Positions 1 to 6,743 of a DNA stretch of 8,350 bases are shown piece by piece (position 1 is the first letter of the stretch; the number at the start of each line of letters is the position of its first letter). A program made the position numbers and the translations under genes. The notes under the pieces were generated by a model, which ran no database searches, was not told the origin of the DNA, and was given only the letters and a program-made list of their open reading frames with translations. The stretch is from a bacterium (GTDB lineage: Bacteria > CBDUZB01 > JAGLHV01): assembly GCA_023132075.1 (NCBI GenBank), contig JAGLYT010000058.1, forward strand, positions 1 through 8,350, written 5' to 3'.

Positions 1-30
1 GGAGAAAATAGGGAGAAAATAGGGAAGAAT
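1..30. repeat. Short tandem repeat abutting the RAYT module
   Basis: Two and a half copies of an 11-bp unit (GGGAGAAAATA) followed by a degenerate copy (GGGAAGAATA) run straight into the left inverted repeat of the transposase module. The first copy is cut by the window edge, so the array may extend further left. The same arrangement, a short tandem array immediately outside a GGGACGT end, occurs at 1974-1991, 4589-4620 and 7288-7301 with different units. Confidence 0.75.
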
Positions 31-42
31 AGGGGACGTTGT
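30..42 (+). repeat. Left terminal inverted repeat of RAYT module
   Basis: TAGGGGACGTTGT is the exact reverse complement of 1081-1093, so the two copies form a perfect 13-bp inverted repeat around the transposase gene. The first bases (GGGACGTTGYTTAAA) also match the left end of the short element at 4457-4588, which suggests a shared end recognised by the same enzyme. Confidence 0.85.
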
Positions 43-60
43 TTAAAATGTATAATATTA

Positions 61-87
61 TTGACAGAATCAGAAAAAATATATAGA
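61..87 (+). promoter_or_regulatory. Possible promoter of the RAYT gene
   Basis: A perfect -35 box TTGACA lies at 61-66, just inside the left inverted repeat. The best -10 candidates are TATATA at 80-85 (13-bp spacing) or TATAGA at 82-87 (15-bp spacing), both short of the ideal 17. The start codon follows at 96, so the leader would be only a few bases long. Confidence 0.3.
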
Positions 88-95
88 GTTGGAAT

Positions 96-1094
96 ATGCC
101 AAGACAAGGAAGGATAGATTATCCCGGAACACTGCATCATATAATTGGGCGAGGGATTGAAAGAAGAAGAATATTTAAGGAAGATAAAGAAAAAGAGGAA
201 TTACTTCGCCGAATAAAATTAAATTTGGATAAAAGCAGTATGAGGTGTTATGCCTGGTGTATAATGGACAATCATTTTCATATGTTGCTTCTTACCGGGA
301 ATACGAAGCTATCGGAGTATATGAGACGGCTTTTGACGGGCTACGCTGTTTACTACAATAAAGTTAATAAACGGAAGGGACATCTTTTTGAGAATAGATA
401 TAAATCAATATTATGCGATAAAGATGAGTATTTATTGTCATTAATAAGATACATCCATTTGAACCCTGTAAAAGTAAAAGCAGCGGCTATTGAAGAATTA
501 GCGAAATATAAATGGTCAGGTCATCATGAAATTGTTGGTAAAGCCGAAAAAAATAATGTAATTGAAGTGAATGAAGTGCTGAGTTATTTTGGCAATAGTA
601 AAGGAAGAGCCGGAAGGGCGTATGTAAAATATATCAAAGAGGGAGTGGGATTAGAGGAAAATTATGAAGGTGGAGGATTAATAAGGAGTGCCGGTGGGTT
701 AGAAGAGTTATTAAAAAGGGGTAAAGACGATAAGGAGATGTTTGATGAAAGGATATTAGGAAGCGGCACATTTGTTGAAGAAATATTAAGGAAAACAGAA
801 AAAGCAGAAAAAAAGAAAATACACGATCTGAATAAGATTATCGATATTGTCAGCAGACATTATGAAAAGGGCCGGAAAGAAATATTAAACAGCCGGGTAA
901 AAGGAGTGAGGGAAGCAAGGGACCTGATAGTTTATTTGGGTGTTATTTACTTAGGAAAAAGTTTGAGGGAACTGGGCGAAGCTTTGGGGATAAAAAGGGC
1001 AGCGGCAAGTGCATCGATGTATCGGGCAAGAGAGCGGATAGAAGAAAAGGGGCTAGCAGAGGATATATTAAACAAATTGGACAACGTCCCCTAA
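96..1094 (+). CDS. REP-associated tyrosine transposase (RAYT, IS200/IS605-like Y1 family)
   Basis: This 332-residue protein belongs to the Y1_Tnp/RAYT family of HUH single-strand DNA transposases. The N-terminus MPRQGRIDYPG with a following HHIIGRG is the usual family opening. The metal-binding HUH motif is NHFHML (H60 and H62). Tyrosines Y83, Y86 and Y87 form the cluster that should contain the catalytic residue, and the family motifs GHLFENRYKS (95-104) and IRYIHLNPVK (117-126) are intact. The C-terminal part (about 246-320) looks like the DnaA C-terminal DNA-binding fold, with a helix-turn-helix near SLRELGEALGIKRAAA (289-304). This extension is common in longer RAYTs. The reading frame is complete and all motifs are present, so it is probably active. 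Its ribosome-binding site is weak (GTTGGA before the ATG). Its stop codon falls in the right inverted repeat. It probably acts on the GGGACGTTG-type ends seen elsewhere in the window. Confidence 0.9.
   Translation: MPRQGRIDYPGTLHHIIGRGIERRRIFKEDKEKEELLRRIKLNLDKSSMRCYAWCIMDNHFHMLLLTGNTKLSEYMRRLLTGYAVYYNKVNKRKGHLFENRYKSILCDKDEYLLSLIRYIHLNPVKVKAAAIEELAKYKWSGHHEIVGKAEKNNVIEVNEVLSYFGNSKGRAGRAYVKYIKEGVGLEENYEGGGLIRSAGGLEELLKRGKDDKEMFDERILGSGTFVEEILRKTEKAEKKKIHDLNKIIDIVSRHYEKGRKEILNSRVKGVREARDLIVYLGVIYLGKSLRELGEALGIKRAAASASMYRARERIEEKGLAEDILNKLDNVP
1081..1093 (-). repeat. Right terminal inverted repeat of RAYT module
   Basis: ACAACGTCCCCTA is the perfect inverse of 30-42. It encodes the last residues of the transposase (N-V-P) and includes the first two bases of its TAA stop. 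The coding end and the element end are therefore the same sequence. Confidence 0.85.
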
Positions 1095-1144
1095 GTCTAA
1101 GAATTGCAGGTAAACTTTAAATCTATTTTAAGGAGATAACTAAA

Positions 1145-1891
1145 ATGTGTATTAAAAAAGTATTAAGTATTTTGTTTATTGGTTTGTTTATCAGTTCTTG
1201 TTCTACTCTGCCTAAACCTAATCCTATTAATTCTCTATTCCCGGTTGACCAGCAGAATTTAAAATATGAAAATGGGCATCCTGTAATACTCATGAAACAG
1301 GAAAATGCGAATGTTTCATTAGGATTTATAAAAAAAACTAATGAAGGGTTTGTTTTTGAAATGACAGTGACAAATAATTCCGCAAAACCAATTTTATTTG
1401 ACCCCGTGATGTCCTATTATAGTATCAATGTATCTTCAATAACTGTTCAAAAAGAATATGCTATAGATCCCGAAAGCAAAATTAATGAGATTGATAATAA
1501 ATTAGAAAAAGAAAAGCCGGCCTGCTATACTGCAGAACAAACAGACGCCTTTAGCGATACTCTCGATGTAGCTTTGGATATCGTAGATATTTTTAAAACT
1601 AATACGGAGGAAGAGATACGAATAAAAGAGGAAAAGGAAAAGGCGGAAGAAAAAGAGCAAGAAGAAAAATTGAAAAAAGAAGTTAATGAAATGAAAAAAT
1701 ATGAATCTTTAAAAAATGAATTACTAATAGGAAGAACGTTTTGGGCAGAAGAAAGTTTGCGAAAAAATACTGTAGAATCCGATAAATTCATTAAGGGATA
1801 TATCAGTTTTCCATATAATCAAAATGCAAATCAAATGAAAATGATAATTAATATCGAAGACAAAGTTTTTGAGTTTGATTTCAAGGGATAA
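1145..1891 (+). CDS. Predicted outer-membrane lipoprotein with coiled-coil insertion, function unknown
   Basis: The 248-residue product starts with a lipoprotein signal peptide: K4-K5, a hydrophobic stretch, then the lipobox I16-S17-S18-C19. There is no Asp after the cysteine, so outer-membrane retention is likely. Residues about 50-100 look like beta-strand sequence (SLGFIKKTNEGFVFEMTVTN). Residues about 150-190 are a highly charged Glu/Lys heptad-like segment, probably a coiled coil. The C-terminal part (about 200-248) with LRKNT, GYISFPYN and VFEFDF resembles the terminal beta-sandwich region of some Bacteroidota-type lipoproteins; this is a recollection of pattern, not a family assignment. 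The start is well supported by AAGGAG at 1130-1135, nine bases before the ATG. It lies 50 bp after the transposase on the same strand but has its own ribosome-binding site. No function can be named. Confidence 0.75.
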   Translation: MCIKKVLSILFIGLFISSCSTLPKPNPINSLFPVDQQNLKYENGHPVILMKQENANVSLGFIKKTNEGFVFEMTVTNNSAKPILFDPVMSYYSINVSSITVQKEYAIDPESKINEIDNKLEKEKPACYTAEQTDAFSDTLDVALDIVDIFKTNTEEEIRIKEEKEKAEEKEQEEKLKKEVNEMKKYESLKNELLIGRTFWAEESLRKNTVESDKFIKGYISFPYNQNANQMKMIINIEDKVFEFDFKG

Positions 1892-1973
1892 TTTAGCTAA
1901 ACACAAAATAATTGATTGAGTCGGGGATAGAGGATGCAGGCAGACAGTTTAAGAAAATTAAATAAAAGGGAAA

Positions 1974-1991
1974 ACATGAGGGACATGAGGG
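1974..1991. repeat. 9-bp tandem repeat outside a GGGACGTT end
   Basis: Two exact copies of ACATGAGGG (1974-1982 and 1983-1991) lead directly into ACGTTC, forming GGGACGTT at 1989-1996. The last copy supplies the GGG of the element-like end, as the arrays at 1-30 and 4589-4620 do. Confidence 0.6.
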
Positions 1992-2052
1992 ACGTTCATC
2001 AAAACATCAATTTAGTGACAAAAGGTTAAGGACTAAATATAAGACAACATAT

Positions 2053-2229
2053 GGGACGTAGCGTACTAACTTGACTAATTATAAACAGGAATAAATTATC
2101 CTGGCTTGAACGGAAGCAGATTTAAAAAAGAATTGAAAGTAAGTTTAAGTGGAATGAGGGGAAGAAGCAACTAAAAATGAACCCGAAGTAACACAAATAA
2201 TAATTAGTTCCTAAAAGACGCAACGTCCC
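2053..2229 (+). mobile_element. Short non-autonomous element upstream of the ankyrin gene
   Basis: This 177-bp unit starts GGGACGTAGC (2053-2062) and ends GCAACGTCCC (2220-2229). The ends are inverted repeats with nine of ten positions matching. It carries no gene. Its left half is an internally deleted copy of the sequence at 7307-7446, and its right part (from 2156) is 90% identical to the end of the element at 4457-4588. The right end folds on the minus strand as GACG-TTG-CGTC (2217-2227) preceded by TTTAG. A MITE or REP-type substrate of the RAYT is the most likely identity. Confidence 0.5.
2056..2138 (+). repeat. Repeat unit A (deleted copy of unit B at 7307-7446)
   Basis: Positions 2056-2085 match 7307-7336 at 28 of 30 bases, and 2087-2138 match 7395-7446 at 48 of 52. 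One base (2086) replaces the 58 bases at 7337-7394. The -35-like TTGACT remains at 2071-2076, but the TATAAT and the start codon found in the other copy have been lost with the deletion. Confidence 0.8.
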
Positions 2230-2238
2230 TAAAATTCC
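2156..2238 (+). repeat. 83-bp direct repeat, copy 1 (upstream of ankyrin gene)
   Basis: Aligned without gaps against 4515-4597, 75 of 83 bases are identical (eight substitutions). The repeat runs from GAGGGGAAGAAG to the CTAAAATTCC just outside the element end. It therefore covers both the inner part of the short element and the first external flanking unit. Confidence 0.9.
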
Positions 2239-2264
2239 TCCACCCCCAAAAAAGGAGTAAAAAA

Positions 2265-4478
2265 ATGAGAAGAAAAAAGTTAAATTTTGGTATTATTTTT
2301 TTTATTTTGTTTTTTTGTAATTGTGTCTATGGTTCCCGGATTCCTTTTGAAGCAGTTAAAAATAACGATGTTTCAGCAGTTAAAGAAGCTATACAAAAAG
2401 GTGCTAATATCGATGAAATGTATACCGCAGAATCTACATATGGGGAGGATAGTTGGGCGCCATTAGCGGTGGCTGCTTATTATAATTCTTTAGAAGTAGC
2501 AAAACTATTATTAGAAAAAGGAGCAAATATTGAAATTGAAAATTCATTTATTCCTATATCTTCTCCGTACGATATTCAATGGTCAATATTTCCATTTTAT
2601 GCTGTGACACCGTTGATGTTAGCGGCTATAAATAATTCTTTAGAAGCAGCAAAATTGTTGATACAAAAAGGTGCAGATGTTAATAAAAAAGACCATTGGG
2701 GAATGAGTGCATTAATGCGAGCTGCTGGTAAAGGGGATGGTTCTTTAGAGGTAGTAAGATTGCTAATAAAAAAAGGAGCGGATGTTAATCTGAAAAGCAA
2801 CGAAGGTATAACAGCTTTAATGGCTACAGCTTATTCTAATTCTTTAAAGATAGCTAAGTTGCTCATAGAAAATGGCGTAAATGATCTTAATGCCAAATAT
2901 AGAGAAGAACGCAACAATCATGATGGTTGGACAATATTAATGTTAGCAGCTGATAATAATTCTTTGGATGTAGCAAAATTATTAATAGAAAAAGGTGCAA
3001 ATATCAACGCAAAAGGTAATGATGCAAAGACTGCATTGCGTATTGCCCAAATGAAAGGACACAATGAAATTGTGGCAGCATTACTTGGAAAAGGTGGGGT
3101 GGAAAACCTTGTAATAATTCCCATAGAATGTATAGAGAAGGATTTGGTGTCAGAAGTTCAAAAAGCAATAGATAAAGGATCGGATGTTAATATAAGATAC
3201 AAAGGTGATTGGACACCACTGATGAAAGCTGCTGAAAATAATTCTTTAGAGGTAGCAAAGTTATTGATAAAAAAAGGGGCGGATATTAATGCGAAGATTG
3301 AATCTGACCGTTATAAGATTTTGGATAGATTACCCAATAATATAACAATCTTAATGATAGCGGCTGCAAAAAATTCATTGCAGGTAGCAGATTTATTGAT
3401 TAAGAAGGGAGTAGATATTGATGAGAGGGATAGTTCAGATTATAATGCATTAATTTGGGCATTAGAGAACAATTCTTTAGAAGTAGCAGAGCTATTGATT
3501 AAAAAAGGAGTTGATGTAAATGCAAAAGGTTGCGAGGGTGTGACTGCTTTAATGATAGCAAGTAAAAAAGGTTTTTTAAAAATAGCAAAACATTTAATTA
3601 GTAAAGGTGCGGATATCAATGATAAAAATGCCGGCGATCAAACAGCATTAATGTTTGCAGTTAAGCATAATTTTTTGGAAATAACAAAATTATTATTAAA
3701 CAAAGGAGCGGATACAAATATTAAGGACAAGTTAGGAAGGAGAACATTGGATTATGCTGATATGGATAAATCTTATGATGAAATAAAAGTATTGCTTAAA
3801 CAGCATGGAGTATTAAGCGCACTCATTCCTTATGAATTCATTAAGGATAATCAAGTTTCAAAAGTTAAAGAAGCGATAGAAAAGGGAGCTGATGTGAATA
3901 CAAAATACTTAGATTTCGATACAGCATTAATTAAAGCAGCAAAATCTAACTCTTTTGAAGTAGCAAAATTGTTAATAGAAAAAGGTGCCGGAGTTAATGA
4001 AGAAAGATATGAAGAAATTACTAATCGTATTTATACTGCATTGATAATTGCATCTGAAAATAATTTTTTGCCTATGGCAAAATTACTTATAGAAAATGGG
4101 GCAACTATTGATTACCAAGATATGGACGAAGGTAAAACAGCATTGATGTTAGCAGCCCAAAACAATTTTTTGGATATGGCAAAACTATTGATAGAAAAAG
4201 GGGCGAATATTAATGTCCGGGCTTATTTTGGTGAAGGAGAAACATCCTACGATGGTAAAACAGCACTGATATTAGCAGTCCAAAATAATTTTTTTGATAT
4301 GACAAAGCTATTAATAGAAAAAGGGGCGAATATTAATATAGAAGACATAGCAGGCAATACAGCATTAATTTATGCAAAAAAACAAGGCAACGAAAAATTA
4401 GTGGAGCTAATTAAGTTTTATTTAAGCAAAAACAAAAAAAGCAGAAAAAAAAATACGGGACGTTGCTTAAAGTCTTAA
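2265..4478 (+). CDS. Exported ankyrin-repeat protein, about 20 repeats in three superblocks
   Basis: The 737-residue protein opens with an export signal (RRKK, then a hydrophobic stretch to about VYG at residue 24). It is then almost entirely ankyrin repeats of the form ALMxAAxNNSLEVAKLLIEKGANINAK. I count about 20 units. Three higher-order blocks start with similar degenerate repeats at I26-P, I285-P and I521-P, followed by a xVSxVKEAIxKGADVN segment. Each block closes with a capping-like repeat (GHNEIVAALL, SYDEIKVLL, GNEKLVELI). Ankyrin arrays bind other proteins, and the partner here is unknown. Secretion or periplasmic location is inferred from the signal. No other domain is visible. The start is supported by AAAGGAG at 2251-2257, seven bases before the ATG. 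The last residues (GRCLKS) and the stop are encoded by the left end of the element at 4457. An 83-bp direct repeat flanks the gene, which suggests movement or duplication as a cassette. Confidence 0.92.
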   Translation: MRRKKLNFGIIFFILFFCNCVYGSRIPFEAVKNNDVSAVKEAIQKGANIDEMYTAESTYGEDSWAPLAVAAYYNSLEVAKLLLEKGANIEIENSFIPISSPYDIQWSIFPFYAVTPLMLAAINNSLEAAKLLIQKGADVNKKDHWGMSALMRAAGKGDGSLEVVRLLIKKGADVNLKSNEGITALMATAYSNSLKIAKLLIENGVNDLNAKYREERNNHDGWTILMLAADNNSLDVAKLLIEKGANINAKGNDAKTALRIAQMKGHNEIVAALLGKGGVENLVIIPIECIEKDLVSEVQKAIDKGSDVNIRYKGDWTPLMKAAENNSLEVAKLLIKKGADINAKIESDRYKILDRLPNNITILMIAAAKNSLQVADLLIKKGVDIDERDSSDYNALIWALENNSLEVAELLIKKGVDVNAKGCEGVTALMIASKKGFLKIAKHLISKGADINDKNAGDQTALMFAVKHNFLEITKLLLNKGADTNIKDKLGRRTLDYADMDKSYDEIKVLLKQHGVLSALIPYEFIKDNQVSKVKEAIEKGADVNTKYLDFDTALIKAAKSNSFEVAKLLIEKGAGVNEERYEEITNRIYTALIIASENNFLPMAKLLIENGATIDYQDMDEGKTALMLAAQNNFLDMAKLLIEKGANINVRAYFGEGETSYDGKTALILAVQNNFFDMTKLLIEKGANINIEDIAGNTALIYAKKQGNEKLVELIKFYLSKNKKSRKKNTGRCLKS

Positions 4479-4498
4479 AGTTTGAGGGCCTTAAGCAA
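4463..4498 (+). terminator. Inverted repeat after ankyrin stop, possible weak terminator
   Basis: TTGCTTAA (4463-4470) pairs perfectly with TTAAGCAA (4491-4498) across 20 bases. A competing stem CTTAA/TTAAG (4474-4478 and 4491-4495) also exists. TTTATTATAC follows, but no clean T run, so termination would be weak. It may instead be an internal palindrome of the element. Confidence 0.3.
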
Positions 4499-4514
4499 TG
4501 TTTATTATACAGGA

Positions 4515-4597
4515 GAGGGGAAGAAGTAAATAAAAAGGAACCAAAAGTAATACAAATAATAATTAGTTCTTAAAGGACGCAACGTCCCTAAAATTCC
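4515..4597 (+). repeat. 83-bp direct repeat, copy 2 (downstream of ankyrin gene)
   Basis: This is the second copy of 2156-2238 (75/83 identical, no gaps), in the same orientation and 2359 bp away. Together they bracket the whole ankyrin coding region. The most conserved part is the final 30 bases, including the element end and its flank. Confidence 0.9.
4575..4587 (-). repeat. REP-like hairpin at element right end
   Basis: On the minus strand the end reads TTAG, one G, then GGACG-TTG-CGTCC, a 5-bp perfect stem with a three-base loop. RAYT substrates are known to be a short palindromic hairpin with a conserved tetranucleotide on its 5' side (GTAG/GGAG in the enterobacterial case). TTAG or ATAG may play that part here. 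The copy at 2217-2227 keeps a 4-bp stem. Confidence 0.5.
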
Positions 4598-4620
4598 ACC
4601 TAAAATTCCACTAAAATTCC
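4589..4620. repeat. Tandem TAAAATTCC repeat outside the element end
   Basis: Three copies of TAAAATTCCAC(C) at 4589-4600, 4601-4611 and 4612-4620 follow directly after the right inverted repeat. The equivalent position after the upstream element (2230-2238) holds only one copy, so the unit has expanded or contracted between the two sites. Confidence 0.75.
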
Positions 4621-4656
4621 AAAATAACATTTCAAGACCTTGCCCGAAAATCATGG

Positions 4657-6381
4657 TTATTTTATGATGGCAATCTTTCTTGATTTTGTACCTTTTGAGT
4701 TTCTGGTTACAAGAATGTAGATTCCCGAGGCAAATCTATCAGGTACAAAACTGTAGGAAGATTCAGTTGTCTCATTTTCGTATAGTAAAATACCGTTTAG
4801 GGAATATATTTCTAATTTTGTCCGATCTGTTAAATTGGCAAAAGTAAGTTTTGAATGTTTTCCTTTAATATAAGGGTTTGGATACACTATTGTCCCGGGA
4901 AGGATTTCGGCCGGTTTTCTTACCTGTAAAGTTATTGTTTGTTCGGTTTTATTGCCGCTTAGATCATACGCAATCACTTTTATTTTATGGTCCCCCTGGG
5001 TTATGCCTTCGGTATTCCATAAATATTGATAAGGTAAATCAACGGTTGTATTAACCAATGCGCCATCAACATAAAATTCCACTTTACTGATTCCACAATC
5101 ATCCGTAGCCGAAACATCAATGGTGATTGTTCCCGATACTTGTGATCCATCAAGAGGAGAATTTATTGTCACAACCGGCATATGGATATCTCCGGCTCTT
5201 TGCAGGGCAAGCTCTTTAATGGTCTCATAAGACTGAAATTCCGGGGCCAGGCTATCATAAGCAAAGTATTTCTCGAAAGAGAATACGGCCGTATCTGCAC
5301 CCATCCACCCGCCATGGACCGGGTATGAATAAATTATTCCTTTTTTCTTGAAAAATTCATCTGCTACCCTTAAAAAACTGTTTTGCTCAGCGGTGCTTAA
5401 AATATTGGTGAATACACCTAATGGGGTATCAACAGTATCAGCCCAATCAATAAAAGAGATAATCGGAATATCCCCTCTTTTTTCTCTGATTGTCGTAATA
5501 CTTGTGTCCCACTTATCTTCATCTAATAACTGGCCCAAAACTTCTTCTTTGGTCGGGCTTTTAGTGACAAAATCAATCATTGGCGGCGGATAGGGATAGT
5601 TTTTCCAACCATCCCAGGTGCCGACATAAATACCCGGTTTGTAATTATGTAATTCGTCAACAATTTTTGATGCCGCTTCGTAAGATTTCTTAACTGCCGG
5701 ATCGTTTACATCCCCTATTAACTGTGTCAAAAAACCTGCTTGTGAAAATAACATATCAATCCAGATTGCATCTGAACCAAGATCGATCAATTTTTTCGCC
5801 CAACTCAAAATAAGTTCCTGGTATGCCGCGTTAGTTATATCTGGAAAGTAGCCAATCACGGTAGCTGGATCATATGTACTGCTATCAATGGATTGGTCTA
5901 CCCATAAACGCTTTTTTGCATATTCGCATTGAAACTCCACCTTAGATATCCCCACCACACCCAATGTTGCCGGATCCAGAGCCATATCCCAAGTAACCGG
6001 ATAAACAATATATTGTTTTGTTTTGGGGTTATAATCTGTTCTCCATAAGGCTTGTGCCGGTATCGCTCCGGTAAAAATAATGTCGGGCATTGCATTTTTA
6101 ACCGCTGATATAGAAGTGCCTATTTTATCATATTGGTGTTCCAGAAGGAAATGCCATTGCCAGCATCCGCGGAAAATCATATCTGCTCTCGTTCCCTGAA
6201 TTAGATTGATTTGGTCGTCAATATTTCTTCCCAAATCTTCCTGCATACCGTCACCTATGGACTCATAGAGAATTGCTACTTTAACATCGGAAAGATTTCC
6301 GGCCGAAAAAGCATTGGTTGGTGAAAAAAAGAAAATAAGCACAAAGATTATTGAGCAGGTTGAAACATCTAATATTTTCAT
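4657..6381 (-). CDS. Secreted multidomain protein: barrel-like region, Ig-like domain, C-terminal sorting-like domain
   Basis: The 574-residue product has a signal peptide (hydrophobic 10-20, cleavage near AFSAG at 24-28). Residues about 31-397 look like a glycoside-hydrolase-type (beta/alpha) barrel. Strand-like runs end in acidic or aromatic residues, such as GSDAIWIDM (D209), GIYVGTWDGW (250-259) and PIISFIDWAD (D312, D315). No GH family can be named and the catalytic pair is a guess. Residues about 402-487 (VVTINSPLDGSQVSGTITIDVSATD...ISKVEFYVDG) are a typical bacterial Ig-like domain of Big_7 type, often an accessory of secreted carbohydrate-active enzymes. Residues about 494-574 (IVYPNPY...KLEIYSLNG...ASGIYILVTR...RKIAIIK) match the layout of type IX secretion/FlgD-like C-terminal domains. 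AGAGGT lies eight bases before the ATG. It is transcribed convergently with the ankyrin gene and divergently from the gene at 6873. A surface or secreted polysaccharide-related role is inferred. Confidence 0.8.
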   Translation of the reverse strand: MKILDVSTCSIIFVLIFFFSPTNAFSAGNLSDVKVAILYESIGDGMQEDLGRNIDDQINLIQGTRADMIFRGCWQWHFLLEHQYDKIGTSISAVKNAMPDIIFTGAIPAQALWRTDYNPKTKQYIVYPVTWDMALDPATLGVVGISKVEFQCEYAKKRLWVDQSIDSSTYDPATVIGYFPDITNAAYQELILSWAKKLIDLGSDAIWIDMLFSQAGFLTQLIGDVNDPAVKKSYEAASKIVDELHNYKPGIYVGTWDGWKNYPYPPPMIDFVTKSPTKEEVLGQLLDEDKWDTSITTIREKRGDIPIISFIDWADTVDTPLGVFTNILSTAEQNSFLRVADEFFKKKGIIYSYPVHGGWMGADTAVFSFEKYFAYDSLAPEFQSYETIKELALQRAGDIHMPVVTINSPLDGSQVSGTITIDVSATDDCGISKVEFYVDGALVNTTVDLPYQYLWNTEGITQGDHKIKVIAYDLSGNKTEQTITLQVRKPAEILPGTIVYPNPYIKGKHSKLTFANLTDRTKLEIYSLNGILLYENETTESSYSFVPDRFASGIYILVTRNSKGTKSRKIAIIK

Positions 6382-6407
6382 CTTTTTTTACCTCTTGAAA
6401 ATAGTTA

Positions 6408-6425
6408 TATCAACATTGTTTGATA
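6408..6425. promoter_or_regulatory. Palindrome upstream of the minus-strand secreted protein gene
   Basis: TATCAA (6408-6413) and TTGATA (6420-6425) form a perfect inverted repeat with a six-base spacer, 27 bases before the start codon of the minus-strand gene. The same TTGATA/TATCAA arms recur in opposite order at 6837-6853 before the divergent gene. This could be an operator half-site pair or an RNA hairpin; the sequence alone does not decide. Confidence 0.3.
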
Positions 6426-6743
6426 CTTAGTTAGATGAAATGATTGAAGAAATCTTACAAATCAATATACAATTACTTTCAAAGATAGTAGATAAAAAGA
6501 GTAGGGGTTGGTTTTCTTAATGTCCCCCTAGAAGTGAAACTTTTCCTATTCCTAAACTGTCTAATTAATTAAGAGGATGAAAAGCATTTTACATAAATAA
6601 CGATAACAAATAAATATCGCGTATATTTTATGGGGGGGTGATAGAAAATTCAAGAATCAACACAAAAGACAGGAAATTGTAATTGATTGTATTTATTCTG
6701 AGGGGATAAACTACAAGTTAAAATAAAAATAAAGAGTAGTTTT

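Larger units (their letters stand above)
30..1093 (+). mobile_element. RAYT transposase module with 13-bp inverted ends
   Basis: The segment holds one gene, a Y1/HUH transposase of the RAYT group, between perfect inverted 13-bp repeats at 30-42 and 1081-1093. The right repeat overlaps the stop codon of the transposase gene, so there is almost no spare sequence inside the unit. No target-site duplication is evident, as expected for single-strand HUH chemistry. RAYTs are usually single-copy domesticated genes flanked by REP-type palindromes and often do not move themselves. Calling this a mobile unit is therefore an inference from the matched ends and from related ends at 2053-2229 and 4457-4588. 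Confidence 0.65.
1892..2264 (+). other. Intergenic mosaic of element remnants before the ankyrin gene
   Basis: No gene was found in these 373 bases. They hold a 9-bp tandem repeat ending in GGGACGTTC (1974-1996), then a short element (2053-2229) containing repeat unit A (2056-2138) and the first 83-bp direct repeat (2156-2238). The last 27 bases are the ankyrin gene leader with its ribosome-binding site. The first 80 bases (1892-1970) show nothing recognisable and no obvious terminator for the lipoprotein gene. Confidence 0.6.
4457..4588 (+). mobile_element. Short non-autonomous element overlapping the ankyrin 3' end
   Basis: This 132-bp unit is bounded by a perfect 10-bp inverted repeat, GGGACGTTGC (4457-4466) and GCAACGTCCC (4579-4588). 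The left end (GGGACGTTGCTTAAA) matches the RAYT left end at 14 of 15 bases. It contains no gene of its own but supplies the last six codons and the stop of the ankyrin gene. The size, matched ends and lack of coding capacity suit a MITE or REP-derived element mobilised in trans. Confidence 0.6.

Noticed and set aside
1-30. CRISPR-like array
   Set aside because: The units are 10 to 11 bp and contiguous, with no spacers and no cas genes nearby. It is a simple tandem repeat.
1525-1791. Minus-strand open frame inside the lipoprotein gene
   Set aside because: It is the antisense of a Glu/Lys-rich coiled-coil stretch, giving a Ser/Phe-rich product with no ribosome-binding site. It is a composition artefact.
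2240-2257. CTCC/GGAG pairing hiding the ankyrin ribosome-binding site
   Set aside because: Only four base pairs with a loop of more than ten bases, too weak to claim regulation.
2597-3124. Minus-strand open frames within the ankyrin gene
   Set aside because: They mirror the repetitive ankyrin sequence and have no start signals or recognisable domains.
6502-6530. TAGGGG...CCCCTA as a real element
   Set aside because: Only 6-bp arms and 29 bp in total, lacking the ACGTTG part of the ends. At most a decayed remnant, possibly chance.
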